DNA of 64,000 nucleotides from Paraeggerthella hongkongensis (GCF_003726035.1 NZ_QICD01000012.1:1-64000); one strand, 5' to 3'; shown: positions 27,117-37,007, numbered from the stretch's first letter. Numbers and translations are program-made. Notes: generated by a model from the sequence alone, not told the origin.

Positions 27117-27671
27117 CTACTTGACGGCGATGGCCATGATATCGCGAGGAAGGTTCGCTCCCTCGTAGATGATGCCGTTTTCCACGAGGTCTTTGCCGAT
27201 GGCGACGTAGCCTTCAGCGTCGACGCGGTTTTGCGCGATTTCGTCGTCGGTGAGGGGGCGCCGCACTTTTGCGGGCGATCCCATGACCAGCATGCCGTCG
27301 GGAATCTGAGTTCCGCTGGTGACGAGGGAACCGGCGCCTACGATGCAGTTCGATCCGACGTTCGCTCCGTCCATGATGATGGAACCCATGCCGACCAACG
27401 TGTTGTCGCCGATGGTGCAGCCGTGCACGATGGCTCCGTGGCCGACGGTCACGCCGGAGCCGATGACGCAGTCGCTTGCGGCGCCTAGGTGCACGCAGCA
27501 GTTTTCCTGGACGCTGGTTCCCTCGCCGATGACGATCTTCGATCCGTAGTCGCCGCGCAGCGTGGCGTTGAACAGGATGACGGCGTCTTTGTCGACGGAT
27601 ACGTTGCCGATGAGGGTGGCGTTGGGCGCGATGCGCGCTTCGGGATGAATCTCGAGTTGACGGTAGTCCAT
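27117..27671 (-). CDS. Gamma carbonic anhydrase-family protein
   Basis: The 184-residue protein is a left-handed beta-helix built from hexapeptide repeats. The metal-binding histidines are visible: NCCVHLG (about 64) and GHGAIVHG (about 81-86). It resembles YrdA/PaaY. Such proteins bind zinc or iron; some hydrate CO2 while others have different or unknown roles. A clean aaggagg site sets the start. It probably forms a unit with cysK. Confidence 0.88.
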   Translation of the reverse strand: MDYRQLEIHPEARIAPNATLIGNVSVDKDAVILFNATLRGDYGSKIVIGEGTSVQENCCVHLGAASDCVIGSGVTVGHGAIVHGCTIGDNTLVGMGSIIMDGANVGSNCIVGAGSLVTSGTQIPDGMLVMGSPAKVRRPLTDDEIAQNRVDAEGYVAIGKDLVENGIIYEGANLPRDIMAIAVK

Positions 27672-28037
27672 GCGGGCCTCCTTGTGACGGGCCGTTCGCG
27701 CGGTGGGCGCTCGACCTCGCTGCTTCGTGTTCGCAGTTTATTATAGGAAGGGGATTGCTGCGTTTCGAGGGGGATCGCGGTTGAATGCGGCGGGCGGGAC
27801 CCTCAAACCAGAGGAAGTGTGAGAAGGCGGGCGCGAGAGCTCGCGTGGGGAGCGGGCGCCTCGACGCTCGGTTGCGTGTGGGTGCGAGGCGGGGCGCGGA
27901 AGCTTCCGGGCGCTCGGTTGCATGCGGGCGTGTGGGAGGATGCGGAAGCCCCTGGCGTGCGGTCTTGCGCGGGGGATTGCGCGCGGGCGCGTCCGAACGT
28001 GCGATTGGACGCGGGCGCGGAGCGTAGAACCCTCGTG

Positions 28038-28181
28038 CTGTCAAAACTAACGAGTTTTGCGGCGGTTTTCGCTCTACGGAAGAGGTTTCGCGAGACTACG
28101 ATTTCTATTTGACCAGGTCATAAGGCTGTGCTCTCCCTTTATCCTGGTTTGAGGACCAGCAAAACTCTTCCGTTTTGACAG
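28038..28181. mobile_element. MITE-like element with 23-bp inverted ends
   Basis: The ends at 28038-28060 and 28159-28181 are inverted copies that match at 20 of 23 positions, starting ctgtcaaaact and ending gttttgacag. Each end is also a small hairpin by itself (caaaact / agttttg on the left). The interior lacks a gene and is less GC-rich than its surroundings. This fits a miniature inverted-repeat element; a complex regulatory site is the alternative. Confidence 0.45.
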
Positions 28182-28212
28182 GAATGCCCCGATGAGCCGA
28201 TATTCGCGCGCC

Positions 28213-28307
28213 GACGGCCGGCAGCGCACATGCCCGACGGCCGGACTCGCACATACGCTGACGGACGGACTCGCGCATACGCCGACGGCTGGACGTGCGC
28301 ATACGCC
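28213..28307. repeat. 24-bp tandem repeat, four copies
   Basis: Units begin gacggccgg or gacggacgg and end catacgcc; starts are at 28213, 28236, 28260 and 28284. The first unit is 23 bp and more diverged. Units are contiguous with no spacers, so this is not CRISPR. Confidence 0.85.
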
Positions 28308-28384
28308 GTCGCGCGCGGTCAGGTACATGCCCTAGGCACGCGCCCTGTCGTCGGTCGTCCTGCTGCGCCGCGACGCCCGTCCGC

Positions 28385-29302
28385 CTACGACGATGCGGGC
28401 TTGGAGGCGGGCGCAGCCTGGTAGGACCAGAGCGCGTTCGCTCGGCGCACCACGTCGTTGAAGGATCGACTGTGGACGGCGCGGTCGCGGCGCTTCGGGT
28501 CGTTCACCACCAGCATGCCGTGCCGATCGATGTCGACCAGCACGACGTAGGACGGCTTGCTGGCGGAGGAATCGCTGTCGAGCGATGCGATCACGGGGCG
28601 CCCCGCGGTGACTTCTTTCCTGATGGCAAGCTCGCTCGGCTCCACCGAGTTTACCTGCAGCCCCAGTTGACGCGCGCCTTCCGTAAGCAGGCCGTCGGGG
28701 TTTTCGACGTAGCCGTTGCTGCGCGCGAAAGCCGCCACGACGGACGGTCCCATGTCGGTGTCTCCCGTGATGCCGATGCGCGCCATGGCCAAGCACAGGG
28801 GCGCGCCGCCTGACGAGCCGATGGTGCCCGATCCGTAAGGATCGGATGACCAGGCGGGATCGTTCTGGAAGAGCGCGGGGGCAGAGGCTTTCTTCCAAGC
28901 AGGCGCGGTGCTGTTTCCGGCAGCGTCGACGCTTTGGTTGGGCGTGGATTGGACAGCTGGGATGCCGTCGGTCTCAGGCGATGCGGCGATTCCGCGGGAA
29001 ACGAGCGTGCCTCCGATCGTGCCCACGGCCCCTACTGCGACAATCGCGAAGATGGCCGAGAGTATCCGCATCGAGGCCGTTCCCGCAGATGCCGGGCGAT
29101 TGCCGCGGTGCAGGTCGGGCGCGGCGGGACGCACGGCGGCGAAGGGGTCGCGCGTCTCGTCGATGGAAGGCCGTTGCGGCGAGACGTCGAAGCGGATGCC
29201 GTGCGTTCGGTTGGGGAGGTGTCGCTCGCTTTGCGGCAAGCCGACGTGGGGCTGCGGCCCAGTGCCCTGAAGCGGAATGCCGGGTAGGTTTCGGTTCGTC
29301 AC
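28385..29302 (-). CDS. C39-peptidase-like exported protein lacking catalytic residues
   Basis: The 305-residue protein has a cytoplasmic Pro/Arg/Gln-rich head (1-75), one membrane helix (about 78-100) and an outer C39-like domain (about 140-300). Related coriobacterial proteins read GSSGCGPTCLAM at the active site; here it is GSSGGAPLCLAM, so the nucleophile Cys is Gly. The usual catalytic His position reads SYVVL, although the later VVNDP segment is kept. It is therefore probably a binding or regulatory pseudoprotease rather than a peptidase. The GTG at 29302 is used because aaaggaggag lies just upstream; the frame stays open further but without such a site. The family comparison is from memory. 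Confidence 0.7.
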   Translation of the reverse strand: MTNRNLPGIPLQGTGPQPHVGLPQSERHLPNRTHGIRFDVSPQRPSIDETRDPFAAVRPAAPDLHRGNRPASAGTASMRILSAIFAIVAVGAVGTIGGTLVSRGIAASPETDGIPAVQSTPNQSVDAAGNSTAPAWKKASAPALFQNDPAWSSDPYGSGTIGSSGGAPLCLAMARIGITGDTDMGPSVVAAFARSNGYVENPDGLLTEGARQLGLQVNSVEPSELAIRKEVTAGRPVIASLDSDSSASKPSYVVLVDIDRHGMLVVNDPKRRDRAVHSRSFNDVVRRANALWSYQAAPASKPASS

Positions 29303-29608
29303 AACGTCTCCTCCTTTCGCGGCCAGACGATCCATGGCGGGCGTGCGGCGCGCCCCGCATTGGCTTCGGAATGCTTGCGTAAAAGGCAAGTGTACGGTTT
29401 TGGCGCTTTTCGCTGCGTTTGCCGGCAAAACCGTTGCCCGGTTCTGACTGACTGGTTGACGGATTGTCATCTTGGGCATGCATGGTGCGTTCTGGCGCTG
29501 AAGCGAAACACGACTGTTTTCGGCGTTGACTCTCGGTCCTGTCCGTCTCATTTCCGAGTTGCCCCGTGTGAATTTCCTGCGTGGGCCGCGCACCTGTCGA
29601 AGTTTCGC

Positions 29609-29636
29609 TTGTGCGCGCGGCAAGCTGGGGTATACT
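29609..29636 (+). promoter_or_regulatory. Promoter of the ilv operon leader
   Basis: TTGTGC (29609-29614) and TATACT (29631-29636) are 16 bp apart. Transcription would begin near 29643, giving a leader of about 317 nt before ilvD. Confidence 0.5.
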
Positions 29637-29660
29637 GGCCTGCAACAACTTCATAGAACG

Positions 29661-29932
29661 AAATGCGTTGACGAGGACAGTAGGGACGAACCCATCTTCA
29701 GAGAGCCGGCGGATGCTGCGAGCCGGTGGTGGGCGGCCTGAACGCCACCTCCGAGCAGTTCGGTTCGAACGTTGCGCGGGCCACCCGGACGATCTTCGGG
29801 AACCCGCGGGCAAGTAGGCTGAACCGGCGACTCCGTTATCAGTCCGATTGAGATAGGCCGCGCGTCTTCGTCGCGTCGTATCCGTTTTCCTTCTGAGGTC
29901 CTGGTGCAGCTTACGTGCAACAGGATTTTTTT
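29661..29932 (+). promoter_or_regulatory. T-box-like leader of the ilv operon, apparently missing its tRNA-end bulge
   Basis: Stem I elements are clear: gttgacgagg with AGTA (29679-29682), the AG bulge AGAGAG (29700-29705), a distal loop ggatgctgcgagcc, and GAAC...cctccgagc (29740-29756), in which GAGG (29673-29676) pairs with CCTC (29748-29751). A later CCGTTATC (29833-29840) matches the conserved stem III. Where T-boxes carry AGGGTGGTACCGCG, this sequence reads AGG directly followed by CCGCG (29855-29862). The specifier position reads GCC or CGC, not an Ile, Val or Leu codon. A hairpin with a T-run ends the leader. Confidence 0.6.
29900..29932 (+). terminator. Leader terminator (attenuator) before ilvD
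   Basis: CCTG-g-TGCA pairs with TGCA-a-CAGG around a 7-nt loop, with one internal mismatch, and seven T follow. It lies 28 bp before the ilvD start, so transcription of the operon depends on read-through. Confidence 0.7.
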
Positions 29933-29959
29933 ATGGTCGGACTCGAAGGAAGGAGCCAG

Positions 29960-31633
29960 ATGCAGCTGAGAAGCGAAGCCGTCACCGCCGGCGTTGCCCG
30001 CGCGCCGCACCGCAGCCTGCTCAAGGCGGACGGCATCACCGACGAGGAGCTGAAACGCCCGCTCGTTGCGGTGTTCAACTCCCGAAACGACATCATCCCC
30101 GGACACAACAACCTGGACAAGATCGCCGAGGCCGTCAAAGCCGGCATCTACATGGCGGGCGGCGTGCCGTTCGAGCTCTCGACCATCGGCGTGTGCGACG
30201 GCATCGCCATGAACCACGACGGCATGCATTACTCGCTCGTGTCGCGCGAGGTTATCGCCGACAGCTTGGAATGCGCCGTGCAGGGCCACGCCTTCGATGC
30301 GCTCGTATGCATCCCCAACTGCGACAAGATCGTGCCGGGCATGCTGCTGGGCGCCCTGCGCGTGAACATCCCCACGGTGTTCGTGTCCGGCGGCCCCATG
30401 CTGGCCGGAAAGCGACCCGGCGGCTGCGGTCCCTCCACCGACCTCAACACGCTGTTCGACGGCGCGGCCGCCGTTCAACAGGGATCCATGACGGCAGAAG
30501 AACTCAAGCGCTACGAGGATACGGCGTGCCCTACGTGCGGCAGCTGCTCAGGTTTGTTCACGGCGAACTCCATGAACTGCCTGTGCGAAGCCCTTGGCAT
30601 CGCTTTGCCGGGCAACGGTACGGTGCCGGCGGTCTATTCCGAGCGCATTCGCCTGGCAAAGCACGCCGGTATGAAGGTGATGGAGTTGCTGGAGCAGGGC
30701 GTATGCATGCGCGACATCGTGAACGCCGCCGCCGTGCACAACGCTATGGAGTGCGATATGGCGTTCGGCGGCTCTACGAACACGGTGCTGCATCTGACGG
30801 CCGTCGCGCGCGAGGCGGGGTGCCCTATCACGATGGACGACTGGGATGCCGCAAGCGCGCGCACGCCGCATCTGGTGAAGCTGCAGCCTTCGGGCCCGCG
30901 CCCGCTCAGCGACCTGTACGAGGTGGGCGGCGTGCCGGTGGTCATGCACGAACTGGCGAAGCTCGGGCTGCTCGATCACACGGCTGTGACGTGCATGGGG
31001 CCGATGGACGACTATCTGGCGTCGTGCACGAAGCCGGCCGATGGCGAGGTGTGCCGCGCGCACGACAACCCGTTCTCGCCGGTGGGCGCGCTTCGGGTGC
31101 TGCATGGCAACATCGCGCCCGACGGGGCCGTTGTCAAGAAGTCGGCGGTCGATCCGTCCATGATGAAGCATACGGGTCCGGCGCGCTGCTTCGACAGCGA
31201 GGAGGCGGCCTGCGCGGCAATCTACGCGGGCGAGATCGTTTCGGGCGACGTCGTGGTCATTCGCTACGAGGGCCCCAAGGGCGGCCCGGGCATGCGCGAG
31301 ATGCTCACGCCTACGTCGGCCATATCGGGGATGGGCTTGTCCACAAGCGTTGCGCTCATCACCGACGGACGCTTCTCGGGCGCAACGAAGGGCCCGGCCG
31401 TCGGACACGTGAGCCCCGAGGCGGCCGCGGGCGGGCCCATCGCGCTCGTCGAGGAAGGCGATCGGGTGACGGTGGACATCGAAGGAGGCGCGCTCACCCT
31501 GCACGTGAGCGACGACGAGCTCTCCCGGCGTCGCGAGGCGTTTCGCCTTCCCGCGCCGAAACACGATCATGGCGTGCTCGCGAAATACGCGAAGCTCGTT
31601 TCATCTGCAGACAAGGGGGCGTACGTCTCATGA
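29960..31633 (+). CDS. ilvD: Dihydroxy-acid dehydratase
   Basis: The 557-residue Fe-S enzyme forms the 2-oxo acids of valine and isoleucine synthesis by dehydration. Cluster and substrate segments are visible: PNCDKIVPGM (about 117), CPTCGSCSGLFTANSMNC (Cys near 190) and the C-terminal DGRFSGATKGP. The length is normal. The ATG at 29960 follows aaggaaggag; an in-frame ATG 27 bp upstream lies against the leader T-run. The stop overlaps the ilvB start (ATGA). Confidence 0.97.
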   Translation: MQLRSEAVTAGVARAPHRSLLKADGITDEELKRPLVAVFNSRNDIIPGHNNLDKIAEAVKAGIYMAGGVPFELSTIGVCDGIAMNHDGMHYSLVSREVIADSLECAVQGHAFDALVCIPNCDKIVPGMLLGALRVNIPTVFVSGGPMLAGKRPGGCGPSTDLNTLFDGAAAVQQGSMTAEELKRYEDTACPTCGSCSGLFTANSMNCLCEALGIALPGNGTVPAVYSERIRLAKHAGMKVMELLEQGVCMRDIVNAAAVHNAMECDMAFGGSTNTVLHLTAVAREAGCPITMDDWDAASARTPHLVKLQPSGPRPLSDLYEVGGVPVVMHELAKLGLLDHTAVTCMGPMDDYLASCTKPADGEVCRAHDNPFSPVGALRVLHGNIAPDGAVVKKSAVDPSMMKHTGPARCFDSEEAACAAIYAGEIVSGDVVVIRYEGPKGGPGMREMLTPTSAISGMGLSTSVALITDGRFSGATKGPAVGHVSPEAAAGGPIALVEEGDRVTVDIEGGALTLHVSDDELSRRREAFRLPAPKHDHGVLAKYAKLVSSADKGAYVS

Positions 31634-33537
31634 GCGAACGAATTGAAGAACGAGATGCGGGCGAGCCTGCCGCGTGCGGCGCGGCGGGTCGGCAGAAAGC
31701 GTCGGCGCCGCGGGCGGCCAGCGCGGCTGCGGTGGGCGCTCCGCGCGGGCTGGGAAGCGGCACCGCCAAGCAAGGATCCACGATGATCGCGGCGGAAGCG
31801 GTGATCGCCTCCCTTGAGGCCGAGGGCGTGGACGTGGTGTTCGGCTATCCGGGCGGTCAGGCCATCAAGATGTACGATGCGCTGTACGATTCCCAGCAGA
31901 TCACGCACGTGCTGTCCCGGCACGAACAGGGCGCGGTGCACGAGGCGGACGGGTACGCCCGCGCCACGGGAAACGTGGGCGTGGTCATCGTGACCAGCGG
32001 ACCGGGCGCCACCAACACGGTCACGGGCATTGCGACGGCCTACATGGACAGCGTGCCGCTCGTGGTCATCACGGGCCAGGTGCCGCGCGGCGTGATCGGC
32101 ACGGACTCGTTCCAGGAATCGGACATCGTGGGCATTTCCATGCCGGTGGTCAAGCACAGCTACCTGCTGCAATCGACCGACGAGCTGACCCGGACGTTTC
32201 GCGAGGCATTCCATATCGCCAAGACCGGCCGCCCCGGCCCGGTTCTCATCGACGTGCCGAGCGACCTTGCGTCCGAGAGCATGGTGTTCGCGTATCCCGA
32301 TGACGTGAACCTGCCGTCTTACAAGCCCACGTATCGCGGCAACGCCAAGCAGATCAAGCAAGCCGTGGCCCGCATCAAGCAGGCCGAGCGCCCCGTGCTG
32401 TACGTGGGCGGCGGCATCGTGTCGTCCGGCGCTGCCGACGAGCTGATCCGCTTGGCCGAGCTCATGCAGATCCCCGCGGTCACCACGCTCATGGGCAAAG
32501 GGGCGTTTCCCGCCTCGCACGAGCTCAACCTGGGGCCGGTGGGCATGCACGGCTCCAAGTACGCGAACCTGGCCATGACGGAGAGCGACCTGATCATCGC
32601 CGCGGGGGCTCGCTTCTCGGACCGTGTGACGGGCAAACTGGACGAGTTCGCGCCCCACGCCGACGTGATCCATATCGACATCGACCCCGCCGAGATCGGC
32701 AAGGTCCGCGAGGTGCAGATCCCCATCGTGGGCGACCTCAAGGGCGTTTTGGGCGGCATCGTGGCGGCGCTTGAGAAGGAGAACGCGCAGCCTGCGACAA
32801 GCGATTGGGTCGAGAGGATATCGGCGTGGCGCTCGCGTTACCCGTTCTACCATCCTGACCTGGGGGACAGTCCCGAGGAGATCGTGCCCGAGGTGGTCAT
32901 GCGAAAGCTGTCGGGCCTGCTTGATCCGCAGAACAGCATCGTGGTCACCGAAGTGGGCCAGCATCAGATGTGGGCGGCTCAGAGCATCGATCGCGAAGCG
33001 CCGCGCACGTTCTTGTCGTCGGGCGGTTTGGGCACGATGGGATTCGGTTTCCCGGCGGCCATCGGCGCGGCCATCGGTTGTCCTGAAAAGCGCGTGGTGT
33101 GCGTGGCCGGCGACGGGTCGTTCCAGATGAACAGCCAGGAAATGGCCACGGCCGCCGTGCATGGCACGCCGGTGAAGGTGCTCATCATGGACAATCGCTG
33201 CCTGGGCATGGTGCACCAGTGGCAGCGGCTGTTCTACGAGGGCCGCTACTCCGCTACGCTGCTGGACGCCACGCCCGATTTCGTGAAGCTGGCCGACGCC
33301 TACGGTTGGCAGGGCGAGCGCGTGGAGCATCCCGATCAGCTGGACGCAGCGCTTGCGCGCATGCTGGAGGCGCCGGGCCCCTATTTGCTTGACGTGGCTA
33401 TTTCGCGCGATCAGAACGTGTACCCCATGGTAGCGCCGGGCCGCGCGCTCGACGAGGTCATGGGGGCGATCGACGTGGCGGTGGGCGCCGTGCGCATCGA
33501 CGTGCCCGCAGCCGGGCAGAAAGGGGAGGGACGATGA
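31630..33537 (+). CDS. ilvB: Acetolactate synthase, large subunit
   Basis: The 635-residue TPP enzyme condenses pyruvate to acetolactate or acetohydroxybutyrate. The catalytic Glu lies in LSRHEQGAVHEADGYAR (about 95), FAD-binding residues in the middle third, and the TPP/Mg motif GDGSFQMNSQE-NN-like segment near 500. About 50 residues precede the core; this extension is rich in Ala, Gly and Arg, begins MSERIEERDAGEP and looks disordered. Overlaps of 4 bp with ilvD and with ilvN couple translation. Confidence 0.97.
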   Translation: MSERIEERDAGEPAACGAAGRQKASAPRAASAAAVGAPRGLGSGTAKQGSTMIAAEAVIASLEAEGVDVVFGYPGGQAIKMYDALYDSQQITHVLSRHEQGAVHEADGYARATGNVGVVIVTSGPGATNTVTGIATAYMDSVPLVVITGQVPRGVIGTDSFQESDIVGISMPVVKHSYLLQSTDELTRTFREAFHIAKTGRPGPVLIDVPSDLASESMVFAYPDDVNLPSYKPTYRGNAKQIKQAVARIKQAERPVLYVGGGIVSSGAADELIRLAELMQIPAVTTLMGKGAFPASHELNLGPVGMHGSKYANLAMTESDLIIAAGARFSDRVTGKLDEFAPHADVIHIDIDPAEIGKVREVQIPIVGDLKGVLGGIVAALEKENAQPATSDWVERISAWRSRYPFYHPDLGDSPEEIVPEVVMRKLSGLLDPQNSIVVTEVGQHQMWAAQSIDREAPRTFLSSGGLGTMGFGFPAAIGAAIGCPEKRVVCVAGDGSFQMNSQEMATAAVHGTPVKVLIMDNRCLGMVHQWQRLFYEGRYSATLLDATPDFVKLADAYGWQGERVEHPDQLDAALARMLEAPGPYLLDVAISRDQNVYPMVAPGRALDEVMGAIDVAVGAVRIDVPAAGQKGEGR

Positions 33538-34019
33538 GGCATATCCTATCCGTTCTGGTGGAGAACAAGCCCGGCGTGCTCTCGCGCGTGACGGGGCTCA
33601 TCTCGCGGCGCGGCTTCAACATCGAGTCGCTGTCCGTCGGTCCCACCGAAGATCCCACCATGTCGCGCGTGACGGCCATCGTCAAGGCCGACGAGGTTGC
33701 GTTCGAGCAGATCACCAAGCAGCTTCATAAGCTGATCAGCGTGCATAAGATCACTGACCTCACCAACGACGCCGCCATCGAGCGCGAGCTGGTGATGTTC
33801 AAGGTGAACGCATCGCCCGAACGGCGCAGCGAGATCATCGAGATAGCCAACGTCTTCCGCGCGAAGATCGTCGATGTGGGAAAAAGCTCGCTTACCATCG
33901 AGGCTACCGGCGACGAGAACAAGCTCAAGGGCATGGAAGACCTTTTCCGCGCCTACGGCATCAAGGAGATCATCCGCACCGGCAAGATAGCCATGTCCCG
34001 AAACAGCAAGGACGTGTAG
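33534..34019 (+). CDS. ilvN: Acetolactate synthase, small regulatory subunit
   Basis: The 161-residue subunit has an N-terminal ACT domain (HILSVLVENKPGVLSRVTGLISRRGFNIESL, in part, residues 3-33) that binds valine and gives feedback inhibition, and a C-terminal domain that contacts IlvB. The symbol ilvH is used for the same family. Its start overlaps the ilvB stop by 4 bp. Confidence 0.95.
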   Translation: MRHILSVLVENKPGVLSRVTGLISRRGFNIESLSVGPTEDPTMSRVTAIVKADEVAFEQITKQLHKLISVHKITDLTNDAAIERELVMFKVNASPERRSEIIEIANVFRAKIVDVGKSSLTIEATGDENKLKGMEDLFRAYGIKEIIRTGKIAMSRNSKDV

Positions 34020-35078
<1,059 letters not shown>

Positions 35079-35085
35079 CCGGGGC

Positions 35086-35115
35086 GCTACGCGTGCCAGG
35101 GAGGGCGTAGCTTTT
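35086..35115 (+). terminator. Probable terminator of the ilv operon
   Basis: A 7-bp stem (gctacgc 35086-35092, gcgtagc 35105-35111) is followed by tttt. It is weak but well placed, 8 bp past the ilvC stop. Confidence 0.45.
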
Positions 35116-35609
35116 CATGTGAGGACGCGAAACGCGGGCGGTGCAGGCGCGAGCTTGCGCCGCCCGCCTGCGTTTGGCGGCGTGCGCTCTTGCGGAGCGG
35201 GCGCGTCTGGTCGGGCATCGTCGGGTAAGTTCCCCGATTTGCGATCAGGCGCGCAGGCGGATCTCCGTTGCCTGCGTGCGATTTCTCGCGATCGGCGGCG
35301 TGCGTTCGCACGCGGCGCCGCATGCCCTCAACCGGTCGCGCCTGGGCGAATTGCGCCCGATGGGTCCTGTTCGCTCGGCGGTTCTCGATTGCGCAGCGAA
35401 CAGGGCGTTCGCTGGCTGATTTTCCCTTTGGGGTTGTTGGGCGAGCCTCCGTGTGCGCACATGGGCAGCCTGTATCGTATCATCCCCGTTCAGAGCTTTG
35501 TTCTGATGCGATGAACGTCGAAATGCGCTCTTGCGTGTCGCATGGCCGGCCTTTCGTCGTTTCCGTGGCGTTGCTTGTTCGCCCTTGTGCTCGATCGTAC
35601 ACTGCTGAT
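35116..35609. other. Intergenic region without a recognised gene
   Basis: This stretch of about 490 bp is GC-rich. The only notable structure is a perfect 10-bp dyad, cctgttcgct at 35366-35375 and agcgaacagg at 35395-35404, with a 19-bp loop. The frame of the downstream membrane protein stays open through much of it, but no ribosome site supports an earlier start. Confidence 0.4.
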
Positions 35610-36908
35610 ATGAATTCGGCTATCGAAGATATCGAGCGCGTTGCGATGACGTGCATGCGGCGCATGCGCGTCTGGGTTGCCCGTCCGTTCGACAGTTGGT
35701 ATCGGTGGGGGATTCCCGTGCTTCTGTTCGCAGCGTTTTGCGCCGCGCTGCCCGCCTGGGTCGGCCTGATCTTGTTCCTGCCGCTTGCGGTTGCGTTTTC
35801 GCTGAAGACGGCATGCGCTATGCGGCGCATTCATAACTTGGAACTTGTCGACGTCGTGGAGCGCAACGGGGTGGACGAGCTTGACACCGACCGCGATCGC
35901 GTGCAGCGAGCGTTGGTCCTCAGTTGCGGCTCCATCGTAGCGGCGGCGGTATTCGCGCTGGTCGTTCGCGCGGTGCTCTCGCTTTTCCCGGATGTGGCGA
36001 TTCCTTCCACGCTTGCCACGTACCTGGCGTTCGCCGCGGTGCTCATGGGCGGGTTCTTGCTGCTCTACTTTCTTGCGCTGCGTTTCGACGGAGCCTTTTT
36101 GCGCGGTATGGCCAGCGTGTCCGTCACGTTGCCGGCGTTCTTCATCATCGTGGCCGTTGCCAGCATGCTGCTTTCCTGGGTCATGTCCGTTGTGCAGGAT
36201 TGGGGCCTGTCCGCCGAAACCATGCTGGCAGGCGGGTTTTCCTGGCTGTACCAGGTTCAAAGCGTTCTGAAGGTGGCTACCGACTACTTCTTGCAGCAGG
36301 ATCCGCTGATCGTGGGCGCATCGATCGTGTTCGCGGCGTTTTTGCTGCTGCTGTACACCTATACGGTTCCCCAATACTGGATGGGCAGCGTTCGCTGGTG
36401 GCTCAAGGGAATGGGGCTGGCGGCGGCGGTGCTCTCGGGCGCGGCCATCGTGTTTGCGGGGGTGTGGGTGTCCGACGTGCAGCAATGGGTTGCCTCGAGC
36501 GAAGGCCGCGCGCTGGACGCGAGTCTTTTGGGAAGCCAGGCTGCGGCGCTCTCAAGCTATCGGCGCGAGGACATGATCGCGCTCGTTCGGGCGCTGGTGC
36601 TGCCCTATACGGTGGGCGTGTTCGTGGCGAACGCGGTGCTCGCGTGGCGAAGGGCCGTGGCGAAAGAAAGAAGCGACGCGATCCTCGATGGGCTCGCCGA
36701 ATCGGGGTCCTTCGACGAGCAGGAGATTCCCCAGATAAGAAAACGCTACCTGTACTATTGCGGCAGTCGAGTGCTGTGGGACATCGCGATGCGATCCATC
36801 GGCCGCGACGTGCCTTTGCCCCATCCGTTCGCCCCGCGCAAGCTGACGCTCAAAGAGCGTCTCACGGGCGAGCTTGACGATGTCGCCGGACGCGGAACGG
36901 CCTCGTAG
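35610..36908 (+). CDS. Multi-span membrane protein of unknown function
   Basis: The 432-residue protein has about eight hydrophobic segments between residues 25 and 350, then an acidic cytoplasmic tail (QEIPQIRKRYLYYC, about 375). Between spans are charged loops with DELDTDRDRVQR (about 90). I recognise no family. The start at 35610 (MNSAIEDIERVA) is chosen because the protein looks natural from there, but it has no clear ribosome site, so an upstream start cannot be ruled out. It stands alone between the ilv operon and a lipoprotein gene. Confidence 0.6.
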   Translation: MNSAIEDIERVAMTCMRRMRVWVARPFDSWYRWGIPVLLFAAFCAALPAWVGLILFLPLAVAFSLKTACAMRRIHNLELVDVVERNGVDELDTDRDRVQRALVLSCGSIVAAAVFALVVRAVLSLFPDVAIPSTLATYLAFAAVLMGGFLLLYFLALRFDGAFLRGMASVSVTLPAFFIIVAVASMLLSWVMSVVQDWGLSAETMLAGGFSWLYQVQSVLKVATDYFLQQDPLIVGASIVFAAFLLLLYTYTVPQYWMGSVRWWLKGMGLAAAVLSGAAIVFAGVWVSDVQQWVASSEGRALDASLLGSQAAALSSYRREDMIALVRALVLPYTVGVFVANAVLAWRRAVAKERSDAILDGLAESGSFDEQEIPQIRKRYLYYCGSRVLWDIAMRSIGRDVPLPHPFAPRKLTLKERLTGELDDVAGRGTAS

Positions 36909-37007
36909 CAGCCTTCTTGCGAACGAAATGCTTCGCTCGCTTGATTTCGGTCGCAGCCGTTGAAGCTCGGTGTTACCATAGGTCGCATTGAGATAAAGGG
37001 GGCTGCT

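Larger units (their letters stand above)
27672..28384. other. 713-bp non-coding region with repeats
   Basis: No gene is recognised. The left half is GC-rich and has an imperfect duplication of cgctcggttgc at 27865-27875 and 27911-27921. The right half holds a 144-bp inverted-repeat element (28038-28181) and four 24-bp tandem units (28213-28307). Confidence 0.55.
29303..29959. other. Divergent intergenic region carrying the ilv promoter and leader
   Basis: The first 300 bp hold nothing recognisable beyond control DNA of the leftward C39-like gene. From 29609 rightward lie the ilv promoter, a T-box-like leader and a terminator. Confidence 0.6.

Noticed and set aside
28213-28307. CRISPR array
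   Set aside because: The repeats are contiguous, without spacers, and there are no cas genes.
29755-29775. tRNA-like ggttcgaa sequence
   Set aside because: It is part of the ilv leader; no cloverleaf can be drawn around it. A similar ggttcgaa near 62917 also has no tRNA context.
30193-31629. Upstream extension of the ilvB frame
   Set aside because: It runs out of frame through ilvD; the ATG overlapping the ilvD stop is the natural start.
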